64,000 bases of DNA from Longimicrobium terrae (GCF_014202995.1 NZ_JACHIA010000017.1:1-64000), one strand, 5' to 3'. Numbered from the stretch's first letter, positions 40,225 through 49,887 are shown. Numbers and translations: made by a program. The notes: generated by a model from the sequence alone, not told the origin.

Positions 40225-42525
40225 ATGACGCGTTACCGCGATTCCGGAGTCCCCGCGCACGAGCGGGTGGCGGACCTGCTGTCCCGCATGACGGTGGACG
40301 AAAAGGCCGCGCAGATGATGTGCGTCTGGCAGAAGAAGGCCGAGACGCTGGTGGATGAGCACGGCGCGTTCAGCGCGGACAAGGCGCGCGCGGCGTTCGC
40401 CGACGGCAACGGCATCGGCCAGGTGGGCCGCCCCAGCGACGCCGGCGGCAGCGGGCACGAGCCGGAAAAGGGCCGCGGCCCCCGGCAGATGGCCGAGCTG
40501 ACCAACGCCATCCAGAAGTTCTTCATCGAAGAAAGCCGCCTCGGCATCCCCGTGATCTTTCACGAGGAGTGCCTGCACGGGCTGGCGGCCGTGGGTTCGA
40601 CGAGCTTTCCGCAGCCCATCGCGCTGGCCTCCACGTGGAATCCCGAACTCGTGGAGTCGCTGTACGCCATGACGGCGCACGAGGCCCGCGTCCGCGGTAC
40701 GCACCAGGCGCTCACGCCGGTGGTGGACGTGGCGCGCGACGCCCGCTGGGGCCGTGTGGAAGAAACGTTCGGCGAAGACCCGCACCTGGTTTCGCGCATG
40801 GGCGTGGCCGCCGTCCGCGGCTTTCAGGGCGACGCGAGCTTTCAGGACGGCACGCGCGTGCTGGCTACCATGAAGCACTTCGTCGCGCACGGGCAGCCGG
40901 AGGCGGGAATGAACTGCGCCCCGGTGAACGTGTCCATGCGCGAACTGCGCGAAGTCTTTCTCCCCCCGTTCGAGGCGGCCATCCGCGAGGGCGGGGCGGC
41001 CAGCGTCATGGCCAGCTACAACGAGGTGGACGGCGTTCCGTCGCACGCCAGCGAGTGGCTGCTGCGTGACGTGCTGCGCCAGGAGTGGGGCTTCGAGGGC
41101 TTCGTGGTCAGCGACTACTACGCCATCTGGGAACTCAACGACCGCCCCGACACGCACGGCCACTGGGTCGCGGCCGACAAGCGCGAGGCGTGCGCGCTGG
41201 CCGTCCGCGCCGGCGTCAACATCGAGTTCCCCGAGCCGGACTGCTACCTCCACCTGGCCGAACTGGTGGCGGACGGAACGCTTTCCGAGGCGCAGCTGGA
41301 CGACATGGTCGCCCCCATGCTGCTGTGGAAGTTCCGCATGGGGCTGTTCGACGATCCGTACGTCGATCCCGCGGAGGCGGAGCGCGTCGTGGGCTCGGAG
41401 GAGAACCGGAAGCTGGCGCACCAGGCCGCGTGCGAGTCCATCACCCTGCTCAAGAACGACGGCGTCCTTCCGCTGGATGCGGCCAAGCTGTCGACGATCG
41501 CCGTCGTGGGGCCGAACGCGGGGCGCGCGCTGCTGGGCGGCTACAGCGGTGTCCCCCCGCGCACTGTCAGCGTGCTGGACGGCATCCGCGCGCGTGCCGG
41601 CGAATCCGTCGAAGTCCTCTACGCCGAAGGCTGCAAGATCACCGTCGGCGGCTCGTGGAACGAGGACGCGGTCGTCGCCTCCGATCCCAAGCAGGACCGC
41701 AAGCAGATCGCGGAAGCGGTGGAGATCGCCGCGCTGGCGGACGTCATCATCGTAGCGGTGGGCGAGAACGAGCAGACGTCGCGCGAGGCGTGGTCGCGCG
41801 CGCACATGGGCGACCGCACCTCCCTCGATCTGGTCGGGCGGCAGCAGGAACTGGTGGACGCCATGATCGCGACGGGAAAGCCCGTCATCGTCCTCCTCTT
41901 CAACGGCCGCCCGCTCGCGCTTCCCGCCATCAAGGAGCACGCGCCCGCCATCCTGGAATGCTGGTATCTGGGCCAGGAAACCGGGCACGCCGTGGCGGAA
42001 ATCCTCTTCGGCGACGCCGATCCGTCGGGACGCCTGCCGATCAGCTTTCCGCGCTCCGTGGGTCATCTGCCCGTCTTCTACAACCACAAGCCCTCCGCCC
42101 GCCGCGGCTACCTGTGGGACGACGCCTCTCCCCTGTGGGCGTTCGGCGAAGGCATCGGCTACACGACGTTTTCGATCGATAACGTGCGGCTGGATGACGC
42201 GGAGATTGGGATCGACGGAACCACGCGCGTGCTGGCGGACGTGACCAACACGGGCGACCGCGCGGGGACGCAAACGGTGCAGATGTACGTGCGCGACCGG
42301 GTGAGCTCCGTCACGCGGCCCGTCAAGGAACTCAAGGGATTCCGGCGCGTCACGCTGCAGCCCGGGCAGACGGAGACGGTGCAGATCCCCATCGGCCCGG
42401 AGCAGCTGGCGTTCTGGGACGTGCGCATGAACCGGGTGGTGGAGCCCGGCGAGTTTGAAATCCGCGTGGGCGCCTCGTCGCGCGACGCGGACCTGCAGAC
42501 GGTCGTTCTGCGGGTCACCGGCTGA
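40225..42525 (+). CDS. GH3 beta-glycosidase (beta-xylosidase/beta-glucosidase), cytoplasmic
   Basis: The 766-aa enzyme has the GH3 N-terminal barrel (RMTVDEKAAQM; GIPVIFHEECLHGLA; ARDARWGRVEETFGEDP; TMKHFVAHGQPEAGMN), nucleophile Asp297 in VVSDYYAIWEL, the C-terminal alpha/beta domain (LLKNDGVLPLD; VGENEQTSREAW) and a fibronectin III-like tail (VKELKGFRRVTLQPGQTE). There is no signal peptide, so it probably cleaves imported xylo-oligosaccharides in the cytoplasm. The GPH transporter gene follows after 28 bases, supporting this. Confidence 0.93.
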   Translation: MTRYRDSGVPAHERVADLLSRMTVDEKAAQMMCVWQKKAETLVDEHGAFSADKARAAFADGNGIGQVGRPSDAGGSGHEPEKGRGPRQMAELTNAIQKFFIEESRLGIPVIFHEECLHGLAAVGSTSFPQPIALASTWNPELVESLYAMTAHEARVRGTHQALTPVVDVARDARWGRVEETFGEDPHLVSRMGVAAVRGFQGDASFQDGTRVLATMKHFVAHGQPEAGMNCAPVNVSMRELREVFLPPFEAAIREGGAASVMASYNEVDGVPSHASEWLLRDVLRQEWGFEGFVVSDYYAIWELNDRPDTHGHWVAADKREACALAVRAGVNIEFPEPDCYLHLAELVADGTLSEAQLDDMVAPMLLWKFRMGLFDDPYVDPAEAERVVGSEENRKLAHQAACESITLLKNDGVLPLDAAKLSTIAVVGPNAGRALLGGYSGVPPRTVSVLDGIRARAGESVEVLYAEGCKITVGGSWNEDAVVASDPKQDRKQIAEAVEIAALADVIIVAVGENEQTSREAWSRAHMGDRTSLDLVGRQQELVDAMIATGKPVIVLLFNGRPLALPAIKEHAPAILECWYLGQETGHAVAEILFGDADPSGRLPISFPRSVGHLPVFYNHKPSARRGYLWDDASPLWAFGEGIGYTTFSIDNVRLDDAEIGIDGTTRVLADVTNTGDRAGTQTVQMYVRDRVSSVTRPVKELKGFRRVTLQPGQTETVQIPIGPEQLAFWDVRMNRVVEPGEFEIRVGASSRDADLQTVVLRVTG

Positions 42526-42553
42526 TCCGCCCCACACACCAGAGAGCACACGC

Positions 42554-43984
42554 ATGGCGCAGACGATAGAGGCGGCCGCGGTCCCGGTGGCGTCCGGGCC
42601 GCGCGCGGCGGATGGAACCGAGAAGCTTTCCGTACGGGAGAAGGTGGGCTACAGCCTGGGGGATACGGCGGCCAACTTCATCTTCCAGACGATGATCATC
42701 TTTCAGCTTGCCTTTTACACCGACACCTTCGGGATCTCGGCGGCGGCGGCGGGCACGCTGTTCCTGGTAGTGCGCGTGTTCGACGCCGTGTTCGATCCGG
42801 TGATGGGCATCATCGCCGACCGCACCAACACGCGCTGGGGCAAGTTCCGCCCGTGGATCCTGTGGACGGCCGTCCCCTTCGGCATCATGGGGCTGCTGAC
42901 CTTTACCACGCCGGACCTGTCGCCCAGCGGGAAGCTGTTCTACGCCTACACCACCTACATCATCCTCATGATGGTGTACAGCGCCAACAACCTCCCCTAT
43001 TCCGCCCTCAGCGGCGTGATGACGGGCGACGTGGGCGAGCGCACCAGCCTGAGCCAGTACCGCTTCATCTTTGCCATGCTCGCCCAGCTCGTCATCCAGG
43101 GCCTGGCGCTGCCGATGGTGAACTACTTTGGCCAGGGCAACGACGCGGTGGGCTACCAGTGGACCATGGGCATCTTCAGCGTCCTGGCCATCGCCTTCTT
43201 CTTCATCACCTTCTCCACCACCAAGGAGCGGATTCTTCCGCCGCCGGACCAGGAGCAGAACGTCAGCCGCGACTTCGCGGACCTGGGACGCAACCGGCCG
43301 TGGCTGGTCATGTTCGTCCTGACGCTCGTGCTCTTCATCACCCTCGCCCTGCGCGGCGGGACGGTGTTCTACTACTTCCGCTACTACGTGGGGCGCGAAA
43401 ACCTGTTCAGCATGTTCAACGTGCTGGGCACGGCGACGACGATCCTGGGCGTCATCCTCAGCAAGCCGCTGGGGCTGCGCTACGGCAAGCGCAACCTGTT
43501 CATCGGCGGGCTGGCGTTCACCACGCTGTTCACGGCCGCGTTCGCCGTCATCCCGCGCGAGGCGGTGACGATGATGTTCGCGGCGGAGATGCTGCGGCAG
43601 TTCGCGTACGGATTCACCATCCCGCTGCTCTGGGCGATGATGGCCGACGTGGCGGACTACTCGGAGTGGAAGAACAACCGGCGCGCGACGGCCATCGTGT
43701 TCTCGGCCATCGTGTTCGCGCTCAAGGCGGGGCTGGGCTTCGGCGGGGCGATCGGGGCATGGCTGCTGGCGGCCTACGGCTACGTTCCCAACGTGGAGCA
43801 GAGCGCGCGGGCGCTGGACGGCATCCGCATGAGCATGAGCGTGTACCCGGCCATCGCCTTCGGCCTGTGCACTGTCATCCTCTGCTTCTACCGCATCGAC
43901 CGGCGGATGGAAACCACGATCGCGGATGAGCTTGCCGCCCGCCGCCGCGCCTTTTCGCACACGCCCATCGCCAGCGCACCGTGA
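42554..43984 (+). CDS. GPH-family (MelB-like) oligosaccharide:cation symporter
   Basis: The 476-aa inner-membrane protein has about twelve helices and the GPH signature: VREKVGYSLGDTAANFIFQ, FDPVMGIIADRTNTRWGKFRPW and the later LWAMMADVADYSEWKNNRRATA. Members such as XynB/XynT partners carry xylosides, melibiose or glucuronides. Position between a cytoplasmic GH3 and a GH10 xylanase suggests xylo-oligosaccharide uptake. Its stop overlaps the GTG of the xylanase gene. Confidence 0.92.
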   Translation: MAQTIEAAAVPVASGPRAADGTEKLSVREKVGYSLGDTAANFIFQTMIIFQLAFYTDTFGISAAAAGTLFLVVRVFDAVFDPVMGIIADRTNTRWGKFRPWILWTAVPFGIMGLLTFTTPDLSPSGKLFYAYTTYIILMMVYSANNLPYSALSGVMTGDVGERTSLSQYRFIFAMLAQLVIQGLALPMVNYFGQGNDAVGYQWTMGIFSVLAIAFFFITFSTTKERILPPPDQEQNVSRDFADLGRNRPWLVMFVLTLVLFITLALRGGTVFYYFRYYVGRENLFSMFNVLGTATTILGVILSKPLGLRYGKRNLFIGGLAFTTLFTAAFAVIPREAVTMMFAAEMLRQFAYGFTIPLLWAMMADVADYSEWKNNRRATAIVFSAIVFALKAGLGFGGAIGAWLLAAYGYVPNVEQSARALDGIRMSMSVYPAIAFGLCTVILCFYRIDRRMETTIADELAARRRAFSHTPIASAP

Positions 43985-45186
43985 GGATGATGATGAAGAT
44001 GCAGACGCGCGGCGCCCTGGCCGCGGTTCTCCTGCCCGCCGCGCTGGCCGCCCAGCCGGGACGGATGGAGCCGCCCGCGCCGGTGTCGTCGTTCCCGTCG
44101 CTCAAGGCCGCGTACCCCGGCCTGCGGATGGGAACCACGCTGAACCTGGACGAGGTGTACGGGCGCGACCTGCGCGGCGGCGAGATCATCCGCCACCACT
44201 TCAGCGCCATCAGCCCGGAGAACCTGCTGAAGTGGGAGTCCGCGCAGCCGCAGCCGGGGCGCTTCGCCTTTGAGGCGGCGGACCGCTACGTGGAGCTGGG
44301 GGAGCGCAACGGGCAGTTCATCGTGGGGCACGCGCTGGTGTGGCACAGCCAGACGCCCGCGTGGGTCTTTCAGAACGCGGACGGCTCGCCGGCCAGCCGC
44401 GACACGCTGCTGGCGCGGATGCGCAACCACATCCACACCGTCGTGGGCCGGTATCGCGGCCGCATCGGGGGATGGGACGTGGTGAACGAGGCGCTGGACG
44501 AGGACGGCACGCTGCGCCGCTCGCCCTGGCTCAACATCATCGGCCCGGACTTCATCGCGCAGGCGTTCCGCTTCGCCAACGAGGCCGATCCGCAGGCGGA
44601 GCTGTACTACAACGACTACTCGCTGGAAAATCCCGCCAAGCGCGCCGGTGCCGTCCGCCTGATCCGCGACCTGCAGCGGCAGGGCGTGCGGGTGACGGCG
44701 GTGGGGCTGCAGGGCCACCACAAGATGGATTGGCCGACAATTGCCGCAGAGGACAGCACCATCACCGCGTTCGCCGACCTGGGCGTGAAGGTGGCCATCA
44801 CCGAGCTGGACATCGACGTGCTGCCGCGCGTGGTGCCCGGCAACACGGCGGAGATTTCGGCGCGCGGCGAGGCGGCGGGGTGCAACTGCGAGTCGAACCC
44901 GTACGTGCTGGGGATGCCGGACTCGGTGCAGCAGGCGCTGGCGCAGCGGTACGCGCAGTTCTTTGACCTGTACCGCCGCCGATCGGACGTGGTGAAGCGG
45001 GTGACGTTCTGGGGCGTGTCGGACGATGACTCGTGGCTCAACGACTGGCCCCTGCGCGGGCGGACGAACCACCCGCTGCTCTTTGGGTGGCGCGGCGAGC
45101 CCAAGGCGGCCTTCTTCGCCGTCCTGCGCGCCGCCTCGCCCGGTGGCGGACAGGCGGCCACGGCCACGCAGTCGGAGCCGGAGTAG
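43981..45186 (+). CDS. GH10 endo-1,4-beta-xylanase
   Basis: The enzyme (401 aa) cleaves internal beta-1,4 bonds of xylan. GH10 marks are FSAISPENLLKWESAQPQPGRF, VGHALVWHSQTPAW, WDVVNEALDEDG with acid/base Glu170, QGHHKMDW, and ITELDIDVLPR with nucleophile Glu275, then FWGVSDDDSWLN. A short signal peptide (ALAAVLLPAALAA) indicates export. It is a single catalytic domain without a binding module. GTG 43981 overlaps the transporter stop; ATG codons at 43987-43996 are alternatives. Confidence 0.95.
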   Translation: MRMMMKMQTRGALAAVLLPAALAAQPGRMEPPAPVSSFPSLKAAYPGLRMGTTLNLDEVYGRDLRGGEIIRHHFSAISPENLLKWESAQPQPGRFAFEAADRYVELGERNGQFIVGHALVWHSQTPAWVFQNADGSPASRDTLLARMRNHIHTVVGRYRGRIGGWDVVNEALDEDGTLRRSPWLNIIGPDFIAQAFRFANEADPQAELYYNDYSLENPAKRAGAVRLIRDLQRQGVRVTAVGLQGHHKMDWPTIAAEDSTITAFADLGVKVAITELDIDVLPRVVPGNTAEISARGEAAGCNCESNPYVLGMPDSVQQALAQRYAQFFDLYRRRSDVVKRVTFWGVSDDDSWLNDWPLRGRTNHPLLFGWRGEPKAAFFAVLRAASPGGGQAATATQSEPE

Positions 45187-45728
45187 CGCGTTCGACCGGC
45201 CGCCCGCGCCGTCCATCGGGCAGGATGGGCGGTGCGCGGAGGGTTCGCGGGCGGCCCCAACCCGGGCCGGCACCACCGGCCCACCCTCCCCCAAAAAAGA
45301 CTGGGGAGGGTTGGGCGGGGCGGAGGGTTCGACGCGGATGGCGAGCACCAGCGCGGCGCAGGATCTTCTGAGCGAATGAATCCGCCGCTCTAACAGCGGG
45401 ACCCCCCGACACGGCGCTATTCGCGCCCCGTTCGGGGCTTCAACCGCTCAACAGCGCGGGGGACGTGCCGAACGTCGCCCTCGAGCTGAGGTCTCCCCCT
45501 CTCCCGCTTGCGGGAGAGGGGGCCGGGGGGTGAGGGCTGCCCGCCGCCGCGCCGAACCATCCGGGACGTGATGACCCGCAGTTCTCCCCTCTCCGTGCGG
45601 CAGTTTGCACGGGGAGGGGTCGGGGGAGGGGCCTCACAGTCCGGCGATGAGCAAAGTCTTCCACAGCGAGCCTGAAACGCCGGTTCCTGCTCTAAAGTAC
45701 GTGCAGGCCCGAACCTTTCCGCCTCGCC
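45187..45728. repeat. Repeat mosaic R5-R1-R2-R3
   Basis: R5 (45245-45327) follows the xylanase gene, then R1 (45370-45447), R2 (45485-45553) and R3 (45580-45634). The rest up to the aldo/keto reductase stop shows nothing recognisable. Confidence 0.8.
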
Positions 45729-46718
45729 CTACCAGCGCGGATGCACCGCGGCGCGGAAGTGGCGATCGTACACGTCGCGGACCTTGGCCATCGCCTCGGC
45801 GGAGAGCGGCGGAAGCCCGGCGGCGTGCACGTTGGCCTTCGCCTGCCGCGCGTCGCGGGCCCCGGGAATGGTGGTCGTCACTTCGGGGAACATCAGGATC
45901 CAGCGGAGCGCCACCTGCGCCAGCGTGGCGCCTTCAGGAACGAGCGCGCGGAGTTCCTCCACCGCGGCCAGGCCGGCCTCGAACTCCACCCCGCTGAACG
46001 TTTCGCCTTGGTCGAACGCCTCGCCGCGCCGGTTGAAGCGGCGATGGTCCTCCGCGGAGAACGGCGTGTCCGCGCGCATCTTTCCGCTCAGCAGCCCGCT
46101 GGCGAGCGGAACGCGGGCCAGGATGCCGACCCTGGCCTCGCGCGCGGCGGCAAAGAACTGTTCCGCGGGCTTCAGGCGGAACATGTTGACGATGATCTGC
46201 ACCGACTGCACGGCGGGGTGGCGGATGGCGGCCAGCGCCTCGTCCACCCGCTCCACGCTGACGCCGTAGTGGCGGATCGTTCCCGCCGCCACCAGGTCGT
46301 CCAGCACGCCGAACACCTCCGGCATGTGGTAGACCTCGCCGGGCGGACAGTGCAGCTGCAGCAGGTCGATGCGGTCCACGCCCAGGTTCGTCAGGCTGCG
46401 CTCGGCAAAGGCCGTCAGGTTTCTGCGGTCGTAGCCGGACGCCACGTGCGGGTCCAGCCGGCGGCCGGCCTTGGTGGCGACGACAAGCTCCTCGCCCGGG
46501 CGCTCGCGCAGCACCTGGCCGATCAGCCGCTCGCTGTGGCCGTCGCCGTACACGTCGGCCGTGTCGATGAAGTTTACGCCCAGGTCGATGGCGCGGTGCA
46601 GCGACCGCAGCGACTCGGCGTCGTCGGTGCGGCCCCAGGCGTCGCCGCCAATGGCCCAGGCGCCGTAGCCGATGGCCGACACCTTCCACCCGGTGCGGCC
46701 CAGTTCACGATGCTCCAC
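45729..46718 (-). CDS. Aldo/keto reductase
   Basis: The 329-aa cytoplasmic NADPH-dependent oxidoreductase has the AKR barrel with the catalytic tetrad: Asp and Tyr in NFIDTADVYGDG, Lys in VVATKAGRR and His in DLLQLHCPP. C-terminal cofactor residues are in TTTIPGARDARQ. The group acts on sugar or other carbonyls; the substrate cannot be told. It is divergent from gntR2 and shares its control region. Confidence 0.9.
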   Translation of the reverse strand: MEHRELGRTGWKVSAIGYGAWAIGGDAWGRTDDAESLRSLHRAIDLGVNFIDTADVYGDGHSERLIGQVLRERPGEELVVATKAGRRLDPHVASGYDRRNLTAFAERSLTNLGVDRIDLLQLHCPPGEVYHMPEVFGVLDDLVAAGTIRHYGVSVERVDEALAAIRHPAVQSVQIIVNMFRLKPAEQFFAAAREARVGILARVPLASGLLSGKMRADTPFSAEDHRRFNRRGEAFDQGETFSGVEFEAGLAAVEELRALVPEGATLAQVALRWILMFPEVTTTIPGARDARQAKANVHAAGLPPLSAEAMAKVRDVYDRHFRAAVHPRW

Positions 46719-46791
46719 GTCGGTCTTCCCGCGCTGAGGTGAGGGAACGCGCGGCCCCCGTTTCGCGACGGCCGCCGTACGGACGGCGCGG

Positions 46792-46833
46792 TTTGGAGCG
46801 GGGCCCCGGAACTGTTATTATGATCTGATCTGT
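46792..46833 (+). promoter_or_regulatory. gntR2 control region with partial operator and GATCTGT box
   Basis: A weak promoter candidate, TTTGGA (46792-46797), 18 bases, TATTAT (46816-46821), overlaps TTATTATGATC, a partial match to the shared operator. GATCTGT follows at 46827-46833, as it does downstream of the operators at uxuB and gntR1. Confidence 0.45.
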
Positions 46834-46934
46834 TGCGGGTCTCTGCAAGCGTCGTGCGGGCGGGGACGGCAACGTGCCGGCGAACGGTCCGATTCTGGTC
46901 ATCGGGCATTCGCCGCGACCCGAGCGAGGTGTGC

Positions 46935-47654
46935 ATGAAAGACGCGTTGGCGCCGGTGATGAAGCAGAGCCTGGCCGACAAGCTGGCCCAGCTGATCTGG
47001 CAGCTGATCCAGACGTCCGGGTACAAGGCGGGCGACAGGCTTCCCACCATCATGGAGATGGCCCAGCGCTTTCAGGTGGGGCACCCCACCGTCCGCGAGG
47101 CGCTGCGCAAGCTGGAAACGATGGGCACGGTGGAGATCCGCCACGGCTCCGGCGTGTACGTCACCCGCAGCGACGACGTGCTGGTGCTGGCCAGCCCCGG
47201 CTACGCGGGCGAGGTCACCAAGAAGCTGCTGCTGGATCTGATCCAGGCGCGCATCCCCATCGAGGTGCAGTCCGTGGCGCTGGCGTCGCGCAACGCCACG
47301 GCCGAGCACCTGGCCGAGCTGCGCAGCCTGCTGGACAATGCCGGCCGCAGCCTGGACGACGACGCGCTGCTGAACCGTATCAACATGGAGTTTCACCGCT
47401 CCATCGCGCTCAGCAGCGGCAACATGGTGCTCACGCAGCTGCTGGACGTGCTGCGCGAACTGTTTGCCGAAGAGCAGCGGCTGATTCTGGACATCTTCGG
47501 CTCGCGCCGCCGCGACCACGAGGAGCACGTGGAGATCCTGGCCGCGCTGGAGGCCCGCGACGAGGCGCTGGCAGTAGAGCGCATGCGGCTGCACCTGGAA
47601 GGCGTGCACAAGGCGCTGCTGCGCTGGGATTCGGAGAAGCACCCGGTCAAGTAG
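46935..47654 (+). CDS. GntR-family transcriptional regulator, FadR subfamily (regulator 2)
   Basis: The 239-aa protein is a paralogue of the regulator at 17231: winged helix ([48 protein letters not shown]) and helical FCD-like domain (MEFHRSIALSSGNM; DHEEHVEILAALEARDE; MRLHLEGVHKAL). Shared residues run through both domains, so both may bind related operators and sugar-acid ligands. ATG 46935 has GCGAGG upstream. It probably controls itself and the divergent reductase, and possibly the xylan genes. Confidence 0.92.
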   Translation: MKDALAPVMKQSLADKLAQLIWQLIQTSGYKAGDRLPTIMEMAQRFQVGHPTVREALRKLETMGTVEIRHGSGVYVTRSDDVLVLASPGYAGEVTKKLLLDLIQARIPIEVQSVALASRNATAEHLAELRSLLDNAGRSLDDDALLNRINMEFHRSIALSSGNMVLTQLLDVLRELFAEEQRLILDIFGSRRRDHEEHVEILAALEARDEALAVERMRLHLEGVHKALLRWDSEKHPVK

Positions 47655-47681
47655 CGCGCGGACGCGGCGGCGGGGAAAAAG

Positions 47682-47725
47682 AGGAGGGCAGGGTGGACGA
47701 TCGGCGTCCGCCATGCCCTCCTTTT
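47682..47725 (+). terminator. Intrinsic terminator after gntR2
   Basis: An 18-bp stem with two mismatches (47682-47699 with 47705-47722) is followed by TTT. It begins 27 bases after the gntR2 stop. Confidence 0.8.
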
Positions 47726-47806
47726 CCGTCGCCGAACGAACTTTGGCCTCCATCGCTGGACCGCGTGAGCGCGAATGCAATCGCCGCGACAATCCCGGAG
47801 GGGAGG

Positions 47807-48262
47807 ATGATGCGCCGAACCGTTTCGGCAGGCTCCTCGATGGGAGTCCGCCGATTGCTCCTGCTCGCCATCATGGTTCAGGCGTGTGCCGGTGCCGGAG
47901 CGCGGGTGACGGCTCCCGCCGAGCCCGGCTTCATGATCCCCGGCTTGGCCGCGGCCCGCACGTTCGGCCTGCCTGCGGGAGACACGCTGTACGAGGTGGC
48001 TCCCGCGGAGGTCCCCGCATCCGTCAGCGGCAACGCCGCCGAGTACGCCCGCCGCGCGCACCGCGATCCCGTCTGCACCCGCTTCTTTGGGGGAGCGGAC
48101 GTGTACCTTGCCCTGTTCACCGCATTCTGTGGGGAGAATCTGGGCAGGGAGGCCGATTCACGGCCGATGGCGGCTTTCACCCGCGCGGGCGTTCCGCTCG
48201 GCGAAATCAGCTGGCGGCCGTCAGAAGCCGGGGCGAAGGTCGTTCCCTGGCGGCGCTTGTGA
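47807..48262 (+). CDS. Unrecognised small lipoprotein
   Basis: The 151-aa product has a signal with a lipobox-like cysteine (AIMVQAC, AGAG) and a mature part with three more cysteines (PVCTRFF; TAFCGEN), suggesting a disulphide. I recognise no family. The GGAGGGG sequence just before ATG 47807 (or 47810) supports the start. The frame upstream is a shadow of gntR2. Confidence 0.6.
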   Translation: MMRRTVSAGSSMGVRRLLLLAIMVQACAGAGARVTAPAEPGFMIPGLAAARTFGLPAGDTLYEVAPAEVPASVSGNAAEYARRAHRDPVCTRFFGGADVYLALFTAFCGENLGREADSRPMAAFTRAGVPLGEISWRPSEAGAKVVPWRRL

Positions 48263-48391
48263 TCATCAGCTCCCGCGGCGTTGCCCCATCCTCACCAGTA
48301 TCGAAGTCCATCGATGATGACATCCCGCGCGATCGGGCGGCTCTCATCGCGCCACCGGATGAGCAACTCCGTGCACTCGAGAGATCGATCA

Positions 48392-48835
48392 ATGCGGATG
48401 CCGGCCTGGCCGGCTCTCGCGATCGTGCTGCTCGCCGGGTGCCACGCGCCTCGCGAGGGCAGCGTCGATGTACGTGAAACCCAAGCCGCCTCGCCCGCCG
48501 TTGGCCAGTCTTTCGCGCAGGCCCGGCCGGAGTGCGACGCGCCGATGCCCATCGTGGAAAAGAATGCGTGCCTGGCGCGCGAACTGGCGATGGCGGAAGC
48601 CGAGCTGCGCCGCACGGAAGCCGCGATCCTGCAATCGCTTCCGGACTCCGTGGCGGCCGCAACATTCCGGCGGGCGGCCCGTGCCGGGACCGAGTATCGC
48701 GACCTGCTCTGTCTCAGCCTGTACCAGTCGTACCAGGGAGGGAGTCTGGGCGGCATGTCGATCATGCTCTGCAAGATCCGCCTGACGCGTGAACGGACGC
48801 GTGCCGAAAAAGAGCAGTTTACCATGAATGGATGA
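48392..48835 (+). CDS. Lipoprotein resembling LprI/DUF1311 proteins
   Basis: The 147-aa product has a clear lipoprotein signal (ALAIVLLAGC, HAP). The mature part contains ECDAP, then ACLARELAMAEAELRRTEAAI and a second half with LLCLSLYQSYQGGSLG and MLCKI, a cysteine and helix pattern like DUF1311/LprI (lysozyme-inhibitor-like) proteins. The match is by pattern only. Its stop overlaps the next gene (ATGA). Confidence 0.6.
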   Translation: MRMPAWPALAIVLLAGCHAPREGSVDVRETQAASPAVGQSFAQARPECDAPMPIVEKNACLARELAMAEAELRRTEAAILQSLPDSVAAATFRRAARAGTEYRDLLCLSLYQSYQGGSLGGMSIMLCKIRLTRERTRAEKEQFTMNG

Positions 48836-49263
48836 TGCTCGTGCGCGTGCACACTCCCTCTGGCCAGCGCTCGGCCGGCGGAGGGGGCGCGATCGCACGG
48901 GTACCACACTCTGTGCTCCGGACCGAAATGGATGGCGGACTGGCGGTGGGACTGGCGCATGTGATTCTGCTCAGCCTGCTGGCTGATCGGTTCAGCCATG
49001 CGCACGCAAGGCGTTGGATCCCGATCCTCGCCGTCGCGGCGACCGTGGCATGCTCGCTCACGTGGATGGTCACGGGATTCTATGCTGACGCGTCGCGGGA
49101 ATTCATGGCGGTGTTCAGCGCCGTCTACGTGACTGCGACGTTGCTGAGCGTACTTGCCGTCGCCCGGCGCGAACAAAGCGCGCTGCTGCGGATCGGCGCG
49201 GGTGTCCTGGGCGGGATGGCCGCGTTCTTTCTTGCCGCGCCGCTGTTGTTCCTGATCCTCTAG
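48832..49263 (+). CDS. Unrecognised small membrane protein
   Basis: The 143-aa frame encodes about four hydrophobic helices (GLAVGLAHVILLSLLA; IPILAVAATVACSLTWMV; MAVFSAVYVTATLLSVLAVA; VLGGMAAFFLAAPLLFLIL). The ATG at 48832 overlaps the preceding stop; ATG 48928 would remove a polar 32-residue N-terminus and is also plausible. No family is recognised. Confidence 0.55.
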   Translation: MMLVRVHTPSGQRSAGGGGAIARVPHSVLRTEMDGGLAVGLAHVILLSLLADRFSHAHARRWIPILAVAATVACSLTWMVTGFYADASREFMAVFSAVYVTATLLSVLAVARREQSALLRIGAGVLGGMAAFFLAAPLLFLIL

Positions 49264-49329
49264 CCAAGCTCCAGGCTCATCCGTTTGCCGCAGACGTATG
49301 CCATCCACCGCCATCCACCTCGGCCGATC

Positions 49330-49785
49330 ATGATGCGAGCATTGCTGGGCCTGTGCGTTGTGCTGGGATGCGCCCCGGCCGGCGCCCCACACCCCACCCC
49401 CCGCGAGCAGGGTTGCGACCGAAGTCACGTAACGTCGCGTGCGCAACTCGCCTCCATCCTCACGCGCGGCGGGTTCAGCGGGATCATCGATCGCGCGGCG
49501 TCCATCCGGCTGGTGGGATGCGTGCGGTCCGCGCAGGGCGGGGTGGGCGTCTACTACTACCAGCGGGTGTTCGGAAATCATCGGATGACGCACCGGCTGA
49601 TCTTCATCTCCAACGTGGAGGGCTACATGGGGATGTACGACGTCCCCGGTCCGCCGTCGCGGATTGAAGGCGAGCGAATCATCTATGATCTTCCCGTCGA
49701 TGAAGGAAACGAGATCCGCATCCGCGACGGCCGTCCGCCCCGCAGCGTGCACCTGGATGGTGAGGTGAAGGAACTCTTCCGCTAG
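49330..49785 (+). CDS. Unrecognised small lipoprotein
   Basis: The 151-aa product opens with MMRALLGLCVVLGC, a lipobox. The mature part is mixed alpha/beta with no known motif; VYYYQRVFGNHRMTHRLIFI is its most distinctive part. A terminator follows. Together with the three preceding genes it forms a run of small exported proteins without known relatives here. Confidence 0.6.
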   Translation: MMRALLGLCVVLGCAPAGAPHPTPREQGCDRSHVTSRAQLASILTRGGFSGIIDRAASIRLVGCVRSAQGGVGVYYYQRVFGNHRMTHRLIFISNVEGYMGMYDVPGPPSRIEGERIIYDLPVDEGNEIRIRDGRPPRSVHLDGEVKELFR

Positions 49786-49850
49786 CCTGCACCGAAGCCG
49801 CCGAACCGTGGTGCGGCCGATGGTCGTCGAACGCTCAAGCCACGACAACG

Positions 49851-49887
49851 AAAGAGGATGCGGAGCTTCGGCCCCGCATCCTCTTTT
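49851..49887 (+). terminator. Strong intrinsic terminator
   Basis: A perfect 13-bp stem (49851-49863 with 49874-49886) around a GC-rich loop ends in a T run (CTTTTCC). It closes the small-protein run. Confidence 0.88.

Noticed and set aside
40204-42555. Antisense frame opposite the GH3 gene (and a similar one at 53579-56602 opposite GH115)
   Set aside because: Both are compositional shadows of well-identified enzymes.
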